Source: Adiantum capillus-veneris
Lineage: Eukaryota; Streptophyta; Polypodiopsida; Polypodiales; Pteridaceae
NCBI GenBank assembly: GCA_014529385.2
Contig: CM043962.1
Span: forward strand, 92,330,180 to 92,394,179
DNA length: 64,000 nucleotides
Reading direction: 5' to 3'
Both the position numbers and the translations under genes were made by a program. Of this stretch, positions 33,931 to 46,007 are shown one piece after another. How positions within the stretch are numbered: position 1 is the stretch's first letter; each line of letters starts with the position of its first letter. A model generated the notes under the pieces. The model was not told the DNA's origin. It worked only from the letters and a program-made list of their open reading frames with translations, and searched no databases.

Positions 33931-35735
33931 TTTTGTAATTTTAGAGTTTATTAGTTTAGCTATGTGTTTTTCTCAGCAGTAGATACTCGATGTCAATCAT
34001 CATATGTGTGTAATAGATATGCACGCTCTTCTTTTCTTACGATTCGGCAATGCAGTTTATATATTGCAATAGGAAATATAATGTATACATGTTTACTTTA
34101 TTGTTAGATGCTTGATGCCAATCTACATATGTTTTGGTTTTTCATATGCTAGGTCTTAATATGAGGATCTCAAGGTGTATGAGAGTATGGTTCAAGTGCG
34201 AAAAAGCTAGGGATGAGCTACAACCAGATTGAAACTAGCTCATCATCCATATGCTAGATCATGGTTTGAAATTGCTACACTGTATAAAGATTGGACCACA
34301 TAGTGTGACATTCTTGCCTAAAATCTAGAAACCTATTTATCTTGTGTGATAGCAGATTTCACATATGAAGATAAACAAAATCACTAGAGAAATGAAATAA
34401 ACACTTCTTTTGTTCTCACTTTAGTGTTATTGCTTGGCACCTTGGAACATACACAAGCCAAATATTCATGGACGCTTTGCACTTCTTGCAAAAAATATAA
34501 CTTCTATGCAAGATACATTGTCATCCATGCCGCTGACTACATATGATTTCTCTCTACATGATAGCTACATACACAATTGCTCGACATTATCAACATTTGT
34601 ATCAATGTGGCAAAAACTACGCATGCTATAGCACAAGGATTATTAAGAAGTCACTGCTAGATAATCCATTGATATCTTAGTCGACTAGTGCTACTTTACA
34701 ACTCACGAACGTCCTACCTTAATCATTTTAGTTGTGCTTGCTTTCAGTACCCTAAAAAATCCTATATTGTGGATACAATTACGTGGCCAAAAGACCGCAC
34801 TAAATAATAGGGTCGTGTGTACTCTCTAAGACGTTCTAGATGAAATGATTCGACATCGTGCAGGACCATGACCCTTTGACTATCAAGTGGAGAATAAGAA
34901 GAATTTCTCAATTTTGTAGACACTGACTCTACCATCAAGGTGACACCCATATACCACATTCAATACACACAAGTTTAGCTCCATATAGCTTTGACCAATG
35001 AAGATATGCTTCTCAACCGTCCTGCATTCTTCATGTAAAATGGCTTGCCAAGCTAAAACTTAGCCTTCAAAGACATCACAATAGAGTCAGCTATTTTTTC
35101 TTTTTTATTTCCATTTGAACACGGTCATTACGATTGACACATTTGATTCAGTGACTACATCAAAAAGAGGATCTACACCCTACTCTCTTTGTATGCATTA
35201 CACAAACCATATCTCCTACTAATGTACCAGTTAAGGTAGACAATTTCAATCACGAACAACACAAAAACAATCCTTCTGCAATGAGATATTAACAAGTATA
35301 CTAGAGCACACAGGAATACAAACAAGGAGGAAGCCATCCGAAATACACTTCGTTTCAATCTTCTAGCAGCAATTGTTGGCATTCTATCATGGCATAGATG
35401 TTCTTTGAAGGACTTCATCAGCATAGTTGATGCATGATGTTTACCAAACATACTTGTCACATTTATGGCAAACAAAGTCGTTGCCACCAAATGGAGTGAT
35501 GTTCACACGATCAAGAATATATCTTGAATATTCAACTCCAAATTTTCTTGGAAATATTGCATAATTAAAGGCGCATTTTTCTTCCACAATTGATTGAGGA
35601 AATTCATGAATTGCCACATCTTGCATTGAAAAAAAAATCTAAGTTATGTTTTTCACCACCTTATGTGGTATGAGATCCAAAATAAGGGATTTATCCATGC
35701 CCATGTCATTGAATGGATGTGCAAATGTGATGCGT
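33931..35735. other. No gene confidently recognised
   Basis: A minus-strand frame at 35441-35626 (MQDVAIHEFPQSIVEEKCAF..., ending NDFVCHKCDKYVW) looks protein-like and has a C-x2-C. A further minus-strand frame lies at 34762-34959. These might belong to the Helitron-like region to the right, but the strand is opposite to its helicase. No motif is decisive. Confidence 0.3.
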
Positions 35736-35739
35736 GTGC

Positions 35740-35816
<77 letters not shown>

Positions 35817-36717
35817 ACATAGAGTGGGGGGAGCTGCTTCTCACACTATGTGTGAGCTCCTTATTGTTCTATATTATCAATAAGAAAGAATGAGATTAGG
35901 TTTAGTGAGTGGTTAGTCTATGATGGTATTGGCTTAATGGCCTTTATCCCCAAAAACCTCCCACTTAAAGGCCAATGTACCAATAAGCAGAGAAAAGGGT
36001 AAGTAGAGTATGATAGATGTACCCAATGCTCATCAAGTCATGCTAGTATGAAAAATGCTTAGGAGGTAAACCCTTTGTGAGAAGGTCAGTAGGGTTTTTA
36101 ATGTGTGCGCACCTTGACAAGCTAGATGCACGTGTCCTTAGGCATCCCAAATGCAATGATATTTGAGCTCAATGTGCTTTGTTTTTTAATGAACCACAGG
36201 ATTTTGTGCTAGTTGAATAGCACTTTCATTGTCACGATGCAACATCAAAATCTTAACATTAATCTCGGCCCAAATCTCTGACTAGGTGAGCAAGCCGAAT
36301 AGCTTCTTTGCAAGCTTCAGAGCTAGCCATATAATCTGTCTCATGCAATCTTGCAAACAAGATCTCCATGATATTGCACTCCCAATAAATGTGAAAACAT
36401 AGCCACTAGTGGACCTTCTATTGTCCATATCCCCTGCATAGTCGATATTTGTGTATCCTTTTACACATGCCTCCTTGTTTCCAAAGCATAAGCATTTTTC
36501 CTTTGTACCGCTCAAATATCTCATCACTCCTTTCACTGCCTCCCAATGCATCTTACCAAGGTTAGGCATGTGTTGGCTAACTATTCCCATTGCAAATGCA
36601 ATTTTTGGAAGTGTAGCAATCATGGTATACATTGAGGTACCAACAAGATGCATAAGGAACCTTGGCCATTTCAGCCTTTTTCTCCTCTGATTTAGGGATG
36701 CGTGAATGTGGTGCTTG

Positions 36718-36778
<61 letters not shown>

Positions 36779-36917
36779 CACATAGTGGGGTGGAGGTCCT
36801 TCTCACACTATGTGTGAGCTCCTTATATTTCTATATTATCAATAAGACAGAATGATATTAAGGTTAGTGAGTGGTTAGTCTGTGATGGTATTGGCCTAAT
36901 GGTCTTTATCCCCAACA
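35736..36917 (-). mobile_element. Deleted copia element with two (CT)n-bearing LTRs
   Basis: The 5' LTR (about 36710-36917, minus) starts TGTTGGGGATAAAG. The 3' LTR (about 35725-35955) starts TTTTGGGGATAAAG after the polypurine tract AAGTGGGAGG. Both contain CTCACACATAGTGTGAG (an inverted repeat, exact in both) and then a long (CT)n (GA on the plus strand, 36721-36774 and 35742-35814). Between them only the end of pol survives. The left boundary of each LTR, just past the CT tract, is fixed only to within a few bases. Confidence 0.72.
36282..36700 (-). pseudogene. Copia RT tail and RNase H
   Basis: The frame reads FLMHLVGTSMYTMIATLPKI then AFAMGIVSQHMPNLGKMHWE (post-RT block), AVKGVMRYLSGT and YTNIDYAGDMDNRRSTSGYV (RNase H, with D in the 'DADWAGD' position), then SAISWRSCLQDC. 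Only this C-terminal part of pol remains. It begins within a few bases of the 5' LTR's CT tract, so the deletion removed the primer site through most of RT. Confidence 0.78.
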
Positions 36918-36939
36918 ATTGTCCTGTGGGTGTATGAAA

Positions 36940-38890
36940 ACAACATCGACCAAACAAGGGCAAAGTTTTATGCTCGCATGCTTGGCGCAATTGCAAACAA
37001 TACACATACAAAGACACTTCATGAACTTATCCTCAAGACACAAATGCACATGTCATGATGCATGTCACACACACCACAACATTGGCTCGTGCAAGTATGT
37101 ATTTCCATTTGTTATCCAACCAAAACCTCATCCAATTCTAAACCTTCATTCCTTGAATTAGATACTACCGACCATGTTGTAAAGATCAAAATGTTATGCT
37201 ATAACATGCAACCATTCTCCTCCTTTGGGGGGCTCATAGGAATATCCAATGTGTCACAAACTCATCAATATCATATTTTTTTGCTTTAATTCACAACCAA
37301 GACTCAAACAATTGGGACAATAAACATATATGCAGAAGTGCCCATGAAATTAGGTCTAGAAGAACTCGACAAGATTAAACTACAAGTGATAGTTGCTACA
37401 CTTCTAACAAATCCAATTTCCGCAACATAAGCTAATTTGAATTTCTTGCAAATCTTGGTTATAACTAAAAGTGAGGTTGTTTTCTACATAGATTCATCAT
37501 CAATGAAACTTAAACAACAGTTTTGTTCAAATCAATTTTTTAGTACACTCTATCAATTTATATTGTGTTACACCAGCCGTCCTTGAAAACTTGATATTCT
37601 TCAAGTACGACAAAAACCACATTGTACAAAAATGCTCATCATCGAGCACATAATGTACACCCTTTATAAACAACTACACCAATGGCAACAAACATCATAA
37701 AAAGCTTATCAAGACTGCATTACAAAGATCAAACAATATAATGACACCCTCAACAGATAGTGACTCGACCACGGAACGCCGCCGCCTGAAGTCATTTACT
37801 ATACTAAAGGAGTTTGTCGATGCCACCAACTTGAAACTCATAATGGAATGCTGACTACCACTTGAATAATTTGCGCATTGTTACAAGGATGCCAAGAAGT
37901 AGGAAAACACATTTAATTAGGTATTTGCTATATGAATATGTTAAACAACACAAGATTGTTATACTTGCTGCATTGAATGGAACAACAGTAACAAGGCTTG
38001 GCAGCATAGCATCTACAATCCATTGCCACTTCAAGATACCAGCCACAATTTGGTATTATCCCCTCTCCATTCACGAGACTGATGAGAGATATATGGACGT
38101 AAAAGAGGTAGATGTGATGATCATTGATGAGCTACACATGCTCACATGAACGAATTTTGATCTTATCAAAAGATAGATTGTTAATGTAATAGGTGACACA
38201 TGGAAAGATCCTTTCAATGAAAAATGTGTCATCTTGCTTGGTGACCTTGCCCAACCATCCCCAATATGTAATCATACACAAGAACTTTGTTACATGTGCC
38301 ATATCACAAACTCTGTCCATTTGGCTACACAAAACTTTCTAAAGTATAGCATGCTTTGTTAGACATGCCACAGACCTTGAGTTACTTAACTTCAAAAGTA
38401 CCTAAGATTGATTGTACCTTGGGCGCATGTATTATAGATGAAGTGGATGTACATGATTACATCAACAATTCCACTATTGTAATTTATGCTTCTAGATTAC
38501 ACGTCCAACAATACAACACCCTTGTCTTGAATAAATTGTACAATTAAAGTGAAGATAAATGCTTGGCTCATAGACCCTAAGCTCAACAATCTAGACTCAA
38601 TCACAATTGGCACGCGTTGCATGATCACGGAAAACATAATCCTAAATCAATGCAAGGAATGGTGCAACAATTGTTGTCAATGGATATCAAAGACAACAAA
38701 AGTTCAAGTTAACTACATCATTGTCCTCATCGCACTCGGAAAAAAATGAGGCTCTGTTGAACCAAGCACAAAAGGAATTTAGTAGCATAGACCATGGTAT
38801 CATAAATCCACATCGACCATGACAGATGCCTTTGCACAAGGTCTTGCGTATGTGATGTTGCAAGCATCACAGATTGTCAAAATCTTAGAA
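36940..38890 (+). pseudogene. Helitron-like remnant: Rep-type Cys/His block and PIF1 helicase
   Basis: Near 37030-37140 the text TQMHMSCHDACHTHHNIGSC then KYVFPFVIQPKPHP resembles the Helitron block 'H-H--TC-K-----CRF-FP-PP'. From 37862 a helicase begins: RSRKTHLIRYLLYEYVKQHK is a decayed Walker A (GKT expected, RKT present). TRLGSIASTIHCHFKIP is the next PIF1 motif, VDVMIIDELHMLT is Walker B with DE intact, and VILLGDLAQPSPI (about 38227-38265) matches 'GD-xQLPP'. Stops and shifts follow. PIF1-family helicases unwind DNA and in Helitrons drive rolling-circle transposition. A host PIF1 pseudogene is an alternative, because no Rep HUH motif or Helitron ends were found. Confidence 0.6.
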
Positions 38891-40546
38891 TGCTTGCCCT
38901 GCCAATCCCTGATATATTCCATCCTATTTCACTCAAAATTTATCTCAAAATTCATTAGAAACATTTCAAATGTATGTTTATATAATTCCTTTAATTCATT
39001 CAAGAATTTGTTTCACAATAATAGTAATATGTTTTGATACAGTTGTGCAACAATTATTGTGTAATTAATTTATCTTTTGAAAGTCTTTTTTTTTGTATAT
39101 GTATTGTGGTTCTCTCTTTCCACTCACTTTTTTTAAAATCGATTTGCCTCTATTGTAGCATATATTGTACTCTTTTCATACTCTTCTAACATTGATTTTT
39201 TGAAGAATCTAATCATGTGACAATGCATGGCAACGTACATACTAAAAAAGAGCAACTCATATACTAGTCCATAAAACATGCCACATGATGTGCCTTCCAT
39301 GCATGCCAATGTACCTCTTAATGATAATTGAATTCCTTTGCAAAGGCTTCTTGACCTTTTCAACTAGAACATTGCCTCAAGGAAACATCCCAAGCTTTGG
39401 CAATGAGAGTATCCAAGGAGATGTTGCGTAACCTTGCAGGTTTGTGCCCAACCACTTACTTTAAGGGGTTCTCAAACTTTACGAAAATGTGATCATTTAT
39501 AGACAAGTTTGTAGTAGAAAAATACACAAAGGACAAAAGAATAGGCATCAAAAGAGCAATAGGTCAGTTCTATACATGCATCAATATAGTTGTTAATTTA
39601 TGTTTTGATCACTACCTTACTTATCTAACCAAGTAGAGTATCATGCACTAGCATATTTCCTGGCCAACTTAAAAAAAGAGTGCAACCAACAGGTGCCATT
39701 CATCACAGAAAAAAATCTCATAGGGCACCGTGATAAACATCTTTCCAAAATATGTTTCAAAGATTTTGATCCATACGCCTACATCAACATTAACAATCAC
39801 CCTATAGGTTATATTGAATTACTCAATGTTCATCAACTCTATGAAATGTGTACACCATCATTCATCAATTATGCATTTTGTCTCACAATACCCTCATGCT
39901 TATTATGTAGAATAGAACAATAAGAGCCACGTATTGCTACTCGCACACAACAATCCAAGGAGCCATAGACAGTGGATACAGATACACTATCTCTATCTCA
40001 TGTCGACATAACCGACACAAGTATATAGGTGTCACAAAACAACTACAAAAGAAGAAAGACAGAACACAATCAAATCTGCCTTCCAAGATGTGTAGTGATT
40101 TTTTGCACTACCAGCCATTTGATGATTTTTTTTTGTTAAAAAACTCTTTGTTTGTAGAACTTTGCATGTACGCAAAGACATTCATCGGTACATACAACAA
40201 CACAAGATGTATTGGATGCAATGTTTTGCAAGCTCATTCACTGCACTACAAGAAATGCACGTTCTTAAAACATATTGGAAATATATAAATTCCTTTTATC
40301 CCTATTGTTATGCCTCATTTGAATTAATATTTTTTCAAGACAACATCTTTTGTTTCTTTCATTCCCACTTTGAGATGTATTATTCTTTCAATAAAATGTC
40401 CTCTCGTACATTGTTGATATCTTGGTCTGCTTCTAAATTCTATATGTGTTAAAATACTCTCCCTATATGCTGGCTACTTCAATACTTCATCATTGAGTTG
40501 AGGTTTCGAGCAAGCCTTTCGAGCGAGCTCCGGAGAGAGATATTAT
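38891..40546. other. No gene confidently recognised
   Basis: Plus-strand frames at 39693-39923 and 40088-40288 may be continuations of the Helitron-like region. The second has a C-x2-C ... C spacing (RCIGCN ... KKC) loosely like the zinc site of RPA-type proteins that some plant Helitrons carry. This is too weak to name. Confidence 0.25.
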
Positions 40547-40618
40547 GGGATATTCCCTAGATGTCATCTTTTATAAAAAAATCTCGCTCATGAAGCGATT
40601 AAGCTTTTGGGAGAGAGA

Positions 40619-40688
<70 letters not shown>

Positions 40689-40954
40689 CTCTCTATCTCT
40701 CTCCCCAATATCTATCTCCCTTGCTCTCCCCCTTCTCTCTCTCTCTATTATCTATATATAGACTCTCTCTCTCTCTCCCTCCCTCCTATCTCTCCACTCT
40801 TCTCTCCCTCCCTCTCTCTCTCTCTCTCTCTTTCTCTGTGTGTGTGTTTTTTTGTCTTCCTCTCCCCCCCCCTTATCTCTTGTAAAGATATCTCATCCTC
40901 TCTCTCTCTCTCTCTCTCTCTCCCCAAGCACAAGTGGTAGCGCCCACTTGTGCT

Positions 40955-40992
<38 letters not shown>

Positions 40993-41046
40993 GGGGGGAG
41001 GAAGAGAGGGAGAGAAGCACAAGTGGTAGCACCCACTTCATGGTTG

Positions 41047-41104
<58 letters not shown>

Positions 41105-41189
41105 CTCTCTCCCAAAAGCTCACTCCAATTTCTCTAATCACCTCATGAGCGATCATTTTTTTATAAAGACGGCATTTAGGGAACATCTC
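40547..41189. mobile_element. Fold-back element, arms contain (CT)n/(GA)n
   Basis: The ends are inverted repeats of about 85-90 bp. The left reads GGGATATTCCCTAGATGTC, then TTTATAAAAAAAT, CGCTCATGA and GCTTTTGGGAGAGAG. The complement of the right reads GAGATGTTCCCTAAATGCC and then the same words in the same order. Inside each arm the sequence runs into CT (left, followed by a C33 run at about 40653-40685) and GA (right). Near the centre, AAGCACAAGTGG and CCACTTGTGCTT (40924-40955) form a perfect 12-bp stem, with a third copy at about 41015. There is no coding capacity. No target duplication was identified. Confidence 0.75.
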
Positions 41190-42533
41190 AAAAAATTCTC
41201 AGTCTGAACCAATCCTCTTCATCATTAATATATGTTTTATTATAAATCCACAACATCTTCTCTCTAATGTACCTATTTTATTCTGCTTTTGGTATGACCA
41301 CTCTTCTATCCAAATACTTACTTTTTCTTTCTAAATACTTTCATGTCACTTCTTTTTGCTTTCTAAAAGAAACCTTAGTGTTGTGTTGGGTTAGGGAGAC
41401 CTTCATTGTTTACAGTGCATGATGGAGACTTACTTTAAATGTTTATTTCACTTTCATTTCATATCGGGACATGTCTTGACTTTTTTTGCATTCTATTGTT
41501 TTAGAATGTTAAAGTGAAACTTCACTTGCATAATTCTAGTAAATTCTATGAATACACACACACACACACATATATATTAATGAGTTTTTTTAATTTCACA
41601 TTTCATTTCACAGCCTCACGCGGCTTGAGTTTTCTTGCATTCTATAACTTAATTCTAGTCAATATTCAAAAAAGTCTCTTTTATTAAGTGGTCGTTGACT
41701 GAGTTTCATTCCCACAAAAAAGTGAACCGGAAATACTAGCATAAACTTTAAAATTTGCAAGATTTTGAACTATTTTCTCACATATTTCACCAATTTTTCT
41801 TCCCTTTACTATGGTTTGCAACCAGGTAGTCTCCATTTTCAAACGGCTCAAGGTTAAGCTGAGGCAATCCTTTCTTGAACACTGATTCTACTTAAACTCA
41901 ACCTAATGATTTTATCACGTTCTAATTATTTTAGAAAGCCACCGTGATTCTTTCACTTGTTTCCTTTTCATTCCTTTTTCCAAACTCCGTTCCTCTTCCC
42001 TTTCCTTATGTTTTACACTCTAATAAGATATATATAAGCATTTTTTTGGATGCTCCTTCAAACTCTATTTCACACATTCAAATATTGCATAGGGTTATTC
42101 ATAAGTGTATATATATTACATATGTATGTGTATACACATATGTGCATATGTAATATATATACATACAATACATAAATAAACTATAAAAGCAAAATTCCAA
42201 TCCAACACTAACAAACACAAAAGCAAGGCGAAGACTTCACGATGGCCTCAAGAAGGCAATCGTTTTTGCTGTAATAAATTGAGTGATTATTAGAACACAT
42301 TTGACATGTTAATGGTCTGTGTTTGGGAAAAATATGTCTCATATTAATATCATGCCGTTTTGAATTTCAAAAATACCGGTTGAGAGCAAGGGGAACATGA
42401 GAAATTCCATCCCAAAATAGAGAAAAATAGTGTAAAAACCCAAAAAATAAATCTACTTTTTAAAAATTCCTCTTGGAAAATTCAAGAAAAGGAATTTTGT
42501 ATGTCTGAAAATATGATTTTTCTCGCACACTCT

Positions 42534-42535
<2 letters not shown>
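41190..42535. other. Intergenic, no gene
   Basis: AT-rich, many stops. Contains a small (CA)7 at about 41555 and the long palindrome at 42106-42163. Confidence 0.5.
42106..42163. repeat. Perfect 19-bp inverted repeat with palindromic loop
   Basis: Left arm TGTATATATATTACATATG (42106-42124), right arm its exact complement (42145-42163). The 20-base spacer is itself built round TATGTGTATACACATA. The whole 58 bp could form a cruciform or a long hairpin. Confidence 0.9.

Positions 42536-42600
<65 letters not shown>
42536..42600. repeat. (GA)n microsatellite
   Basis: About 65 bp of GA with one GGG interruption. Confidence 0.95.
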
Positions 42601-42602
<2 letters not shown>

Positions 42603-43164
42603 ACTCATTTTCATAACGAAAATGTTCAAATGAGTATAGTAAGATGGAAATGACTTGAAATGTCACCAATCAAAGTTAATGTGTTGGTGATCATTGGATG
42701 GTGAGAGGTGAAAACAGGTTTTCTCTACCACTCCCCCTATGGCCTTCTTGGCCAAAAAACATACAAATATACATACATGTATTCAATTATAGCACACACA
42801 CTCAATCCTATTGCATACTCACTTTACTACTTAAAAAACCCATCTATTAGCAGATGACACCCAAAAAACCATGGCTACTCATGCAACGATGAAGAGACAG
42901 ACATTGCTAACGCCTGTAAGACTGCAACAACGAGAGCCAGAGCTTTTATGCACTGGCAGTCTCTTGTAGACAAATCAAGGAGGGAGGAAGACATGGGAGC
43001 CAAGGATCCCATCATCCCCCCTCCACTCATCTCTCTGCACAGAGAAGAGCCCAAGTGCTCTACAATCCATTGCCCTTCATTCCTCCTCTCATTTAAATCA
43101 ACCCCTTTCTCTCTCTGCGCTAGCAATTTCTTGAGGCATTTGCTTTGATTTCCTTTGCCCCTTC

Positions 43165-43168
<4 letters not shown>
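42601..43168. other. Intergenic, no gene
   Basis: Overlapping frames on both strands at 42875-43216 lack motifs and run into the CA tract. The stretch 42880-43140 is more GC-balanced than its surroundings. Confidence 0.4.

Positions 43169-43213
<45 letters not shown>
43169..43213. repeat. (CA)n microsatellite
   Basis: About 22 CA units. Confidence 0.95.
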
Positions 43214-43216
<3 letters not shown>

Positions 43217-43286
43217 GAGATCCGACCGTCCCTGCTACCATTTGTGGCTCCGAGAGCGCATCGATTTTTGCAGCTCTCTTGTGAAC

Positions 43287-43395
<109 letters not shown>

Positions 43396-43420
43396 TATCA
43401 CTACATTATAGTTGTGAGAT

Positions 43421-43487
43421 GACATACTCTATCGCCTTCCCCTCTTTATCCTCATCATCTCTTGTGCATGCACCACACACACACACA

Positions 43488-43571
<84 letters not shown>

Positions 43572-43683
43572 ATCTCAAGGGAATCTATGATTTTTCCTTT
43601 TTTTATTTGCTGTGGTGCAAACATACTAGAGCTGACATACTCTATCGCCTTCCCCTCTTTACCCTAGTCATCTCTTGTGCGCG

Positions 43684-43741
<58 letters not shown>

Positions 43742-43900
43742 CGGCTACCTAGCCCAACCGTAATAGAAACATAGAGAGAGAGAGAGTTAGCTCCCTGTGT
43801 GGCCTGCCTCCCTAGCTCCAATCGACAAAAGGAGAGAACATCTCTACAGAGAATCTTTTGTTTTGCTTTTTATTTTTTTTACTGTGGTGGAGACGTACTG
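43421..43900. repeat. Diverged tandem duplication, ~213-bp unit, with microsatellites
   Basis: TGACATACTCTATCGCCTTC then CCCTCTTTA(T/C)CCT occurs at 43421 and again at 43634. Each is followed by (CA)n, (GA)n and then an AT-rich stretch with (C/A)TGTGGTG. In copy 1 the GA tract (43493-43570) is long and the CA short. In copy 2 the CA tract (43682-43737) is long and the GA (43772-43787) short. Confidence 0.75.
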
Positions 43901-44417
43901 CTTCATATTGGCTTGATCTTTATTTTATTATAATGAATCTCCCAAGATTTTCCAAGGTCCCATCTGGTCTGCAAAAGTTGCAGACTAGACACTGAGAAGC
44001 CGCGATTGAACTGATCACGTCATCTCAAATAACGCACATCAGCTACACCACTTCACCAAGGAGGCTTGGGTGCTCTGCATTGGACACCTTAAATATGAAA
44101 AAGATGATTGAACGTGGCCTTTTGGGCCCGTCATCTGCTCCCTCACTCTTCTTGGCCGCCTTGCTCTTGCTGCCTGATCTGCCCTTGTGATCTTGCCCGC
44201 ATTTCGCGCCAGCTAAGTCTTCTACACTCTTGCTCGCCTCCATGGTCGCCACTATTACCTTTTACCTTCTCTATTTTATTTAAATCGTGGGCACATACAC
44301 TAGAACATATCTCTATTAGCCTCTTTTCCATCCCGGCGTTAATTAGCACATTGCCGTTCACAGGTGCCGAACGGAGGTTGCCCTTTCCTTCTCCTTCTGT
44401 GTCCGTACTTAGTGAAG

Positions 44418-45041
44418 ATGGTGGAGAAGAGCACCAGAATTTCAGTACGCTATGACATCGGGGCTGCTTTGCGACAAGCAGGAGTGCTGAAGAGGCTTCG
44501 TCGCATGCCTCACATCTTCTCCCGCATGCTAGAGCTTCCTGTGGTTGCGGACTCCGTCGTTCAAGTACAGGAGGACCCCCACGCTTTGTACTTCAAAGTG
44601 ACACTACCACCTCCCTTACCCGCTCCTGACTGCATCCGCGCACAGATCATCCACATTGTCCCTGGCGTTACCCAGGTGTCTGTTGCTGGTGCCCAGCTCG
44701 GCACCGCTCACCTTGAAGAGCTTGACGTTCCGCTCTGGCGATGCCGCTTGCCTCCTTGTTCCATTCCCGAAGCTTCCACTGCTGCATGTAATGGAGATGG
44801 TCTCCTTGTTCTCACTGTGCCCAAGTCGGATCCTGCACCGTCCTTACTTCCCTGGCATTCCTGGCAGCAGGTAACCAGCCAAAACACCTCCTCTAAAGAT
44901 GTTTGTCTGGGGTGTGTCACACCCGTTGATGGTTCAGTCTCTGAATTGATTTGTGCAAACTTGCGGGATTCTAATCCTTCTTTTATGACCACATATCATG
45001 ATGATGTTCGTTCTGAAGACATGCACAATGGTACAAAATGA
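44418..45041 (+). CDS. HSP20-like (alpha-crystallin-type) protein, plant-specific family
   Basis: An intact 207-residue single-exon frame. I start at the ATG at 44418 (context AAGATGG); earlier in-frame codons are not ATG. Residues 8-41 (ISVRYDIGAALRQAGVLKRL, then RRMPHIFSRMLELP) match a conserved N-terminal block of a land-plant HSP20-like family. Residues about 47-136 look like an alpha-crystallin beta-sandwich, ending WRCRLPP and GDGLLVLTVPK, the standard last strands. The 70-residue tail has no I-x-I motif, so classical oligomer docking is doubtful. Such proteins may act as small chaperones; the role of this family is not established. No signal or transmembrane segment is seen. It is the most GC-rich stretch in its neighbourhood and shows no lesions, consistent with a selected host gene. 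Confidence 0.85.
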   Translation: MVEKSTRISVRYDIGAALRQAGVLKRLRRMPHIFSRMLELPVVADSVVQVQEDPHALYFKVTLPPPLPAPDCIRAQIIHIVPGVTQVSVAGAQLGTAHLEELDVPLWRCRLPPCSIPEASTAACNGDGLLVLTVPKSDPAPSLLPWHSWQQVTSQNTSSKDVCLGCVTPVDGSVSELICANLRDSNPSFMTTYHDDVRSEDMHNGTK

Positions 45042-46007
45042 AAACCTGACATGACTAACACATTGTAAATTATGAGAAGTGAGAGTGGCATTGATAACAG
45101 GATGAAGGATAAGGTGGATGTATGGAGATGTGATGTGGCCTTCTATATGCATGAGAGTGTCCTTTTTGATCCGAAACGCAGTCTGTGCGTCGGTAGTTAT
45201 TTTATACAGTTAGGGGAAATTGTACATGTTATTAATAACTTCTGTACATTTTTTTAAAATCTTGAATTTTATAGCCATTTGCTGATGTCTTTTTACCTGT
45301 ATATTTGGTGCTCAATATCTAATTTGCCTCCATTCGTTTAGCTTTTTTTTTGTTGTGATGATCTGTCATACCTTCTTAATCTTAATCAAACAAATTTTTT
45401 AGGGTTCCATCAATGGTTTGTATGGTGTATCCAAACTTTTGGTATTATAAATTGAAGCAAGTTTTTATCAACTTTGAATACATAATGGCATGTTTACTCA
45501 TGGTAATTTTGGTGTAATGACCGCCTATTTGTAGAAGGAAGATGTCAAACTTGAGCTTTAATTGTTCATTTTGCTCACATGTTACTGAGCTATGCGAGAT
45601 TTTCACTACCACTCTAAACAGTTGCAAAGCTTCATGCTGTTATTAAATTGGGGCGATACGTCGAAAACAGGAAGTGGAATAAACACGTTATACATTATAC
45701 TAAAAGAGGCTGATGTAAATACGCGAGTTTTTTAATTTAAACATTTGATTAAAAAGGGGCAGGTCTTGAAACTCTAAAAAGTTTGAGTATTTTTTACAAA
45801 CTTATAGTGCTACAAACAAGTGTTCTATGACTTGAGCTCAGCCAAATAAGATCTTTGATCTTGTTTTGCATCAGCCAAACTTTTCATTTTCTAAATCTCT
45901 AGTTTGGCTGACTATCAAATTGGCTAAGCACACACTTTTATTGAGTGTCTTGTTTTGATTCCTACCAAAATGAGTCTTTTGATTCTATGTTTCTAAGCTT
46001 GAGCTTG
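45042..46007. other. 3' flank of the HSP20-like gene, then intergenic
   Basis: Likely 3' UTR to about 45260 (TTATTAATAACTTCTGTACATTTTTTTAAAATC). After that AT-rich with no gene. Confidence 0.45.

Noticed and set aside
44143-44361. Minus-strand frames before the HSP20-like gene
   Set aside because: Low-complexity Gln/Arg-rich shadows without family features.
44364-44417. Earlier start for the HSP20-like protein
   Set aside because: The upstream in-frame codon is GTG, not ATG, and the added residues show no conservation; the ATG at 44418 has a good context.
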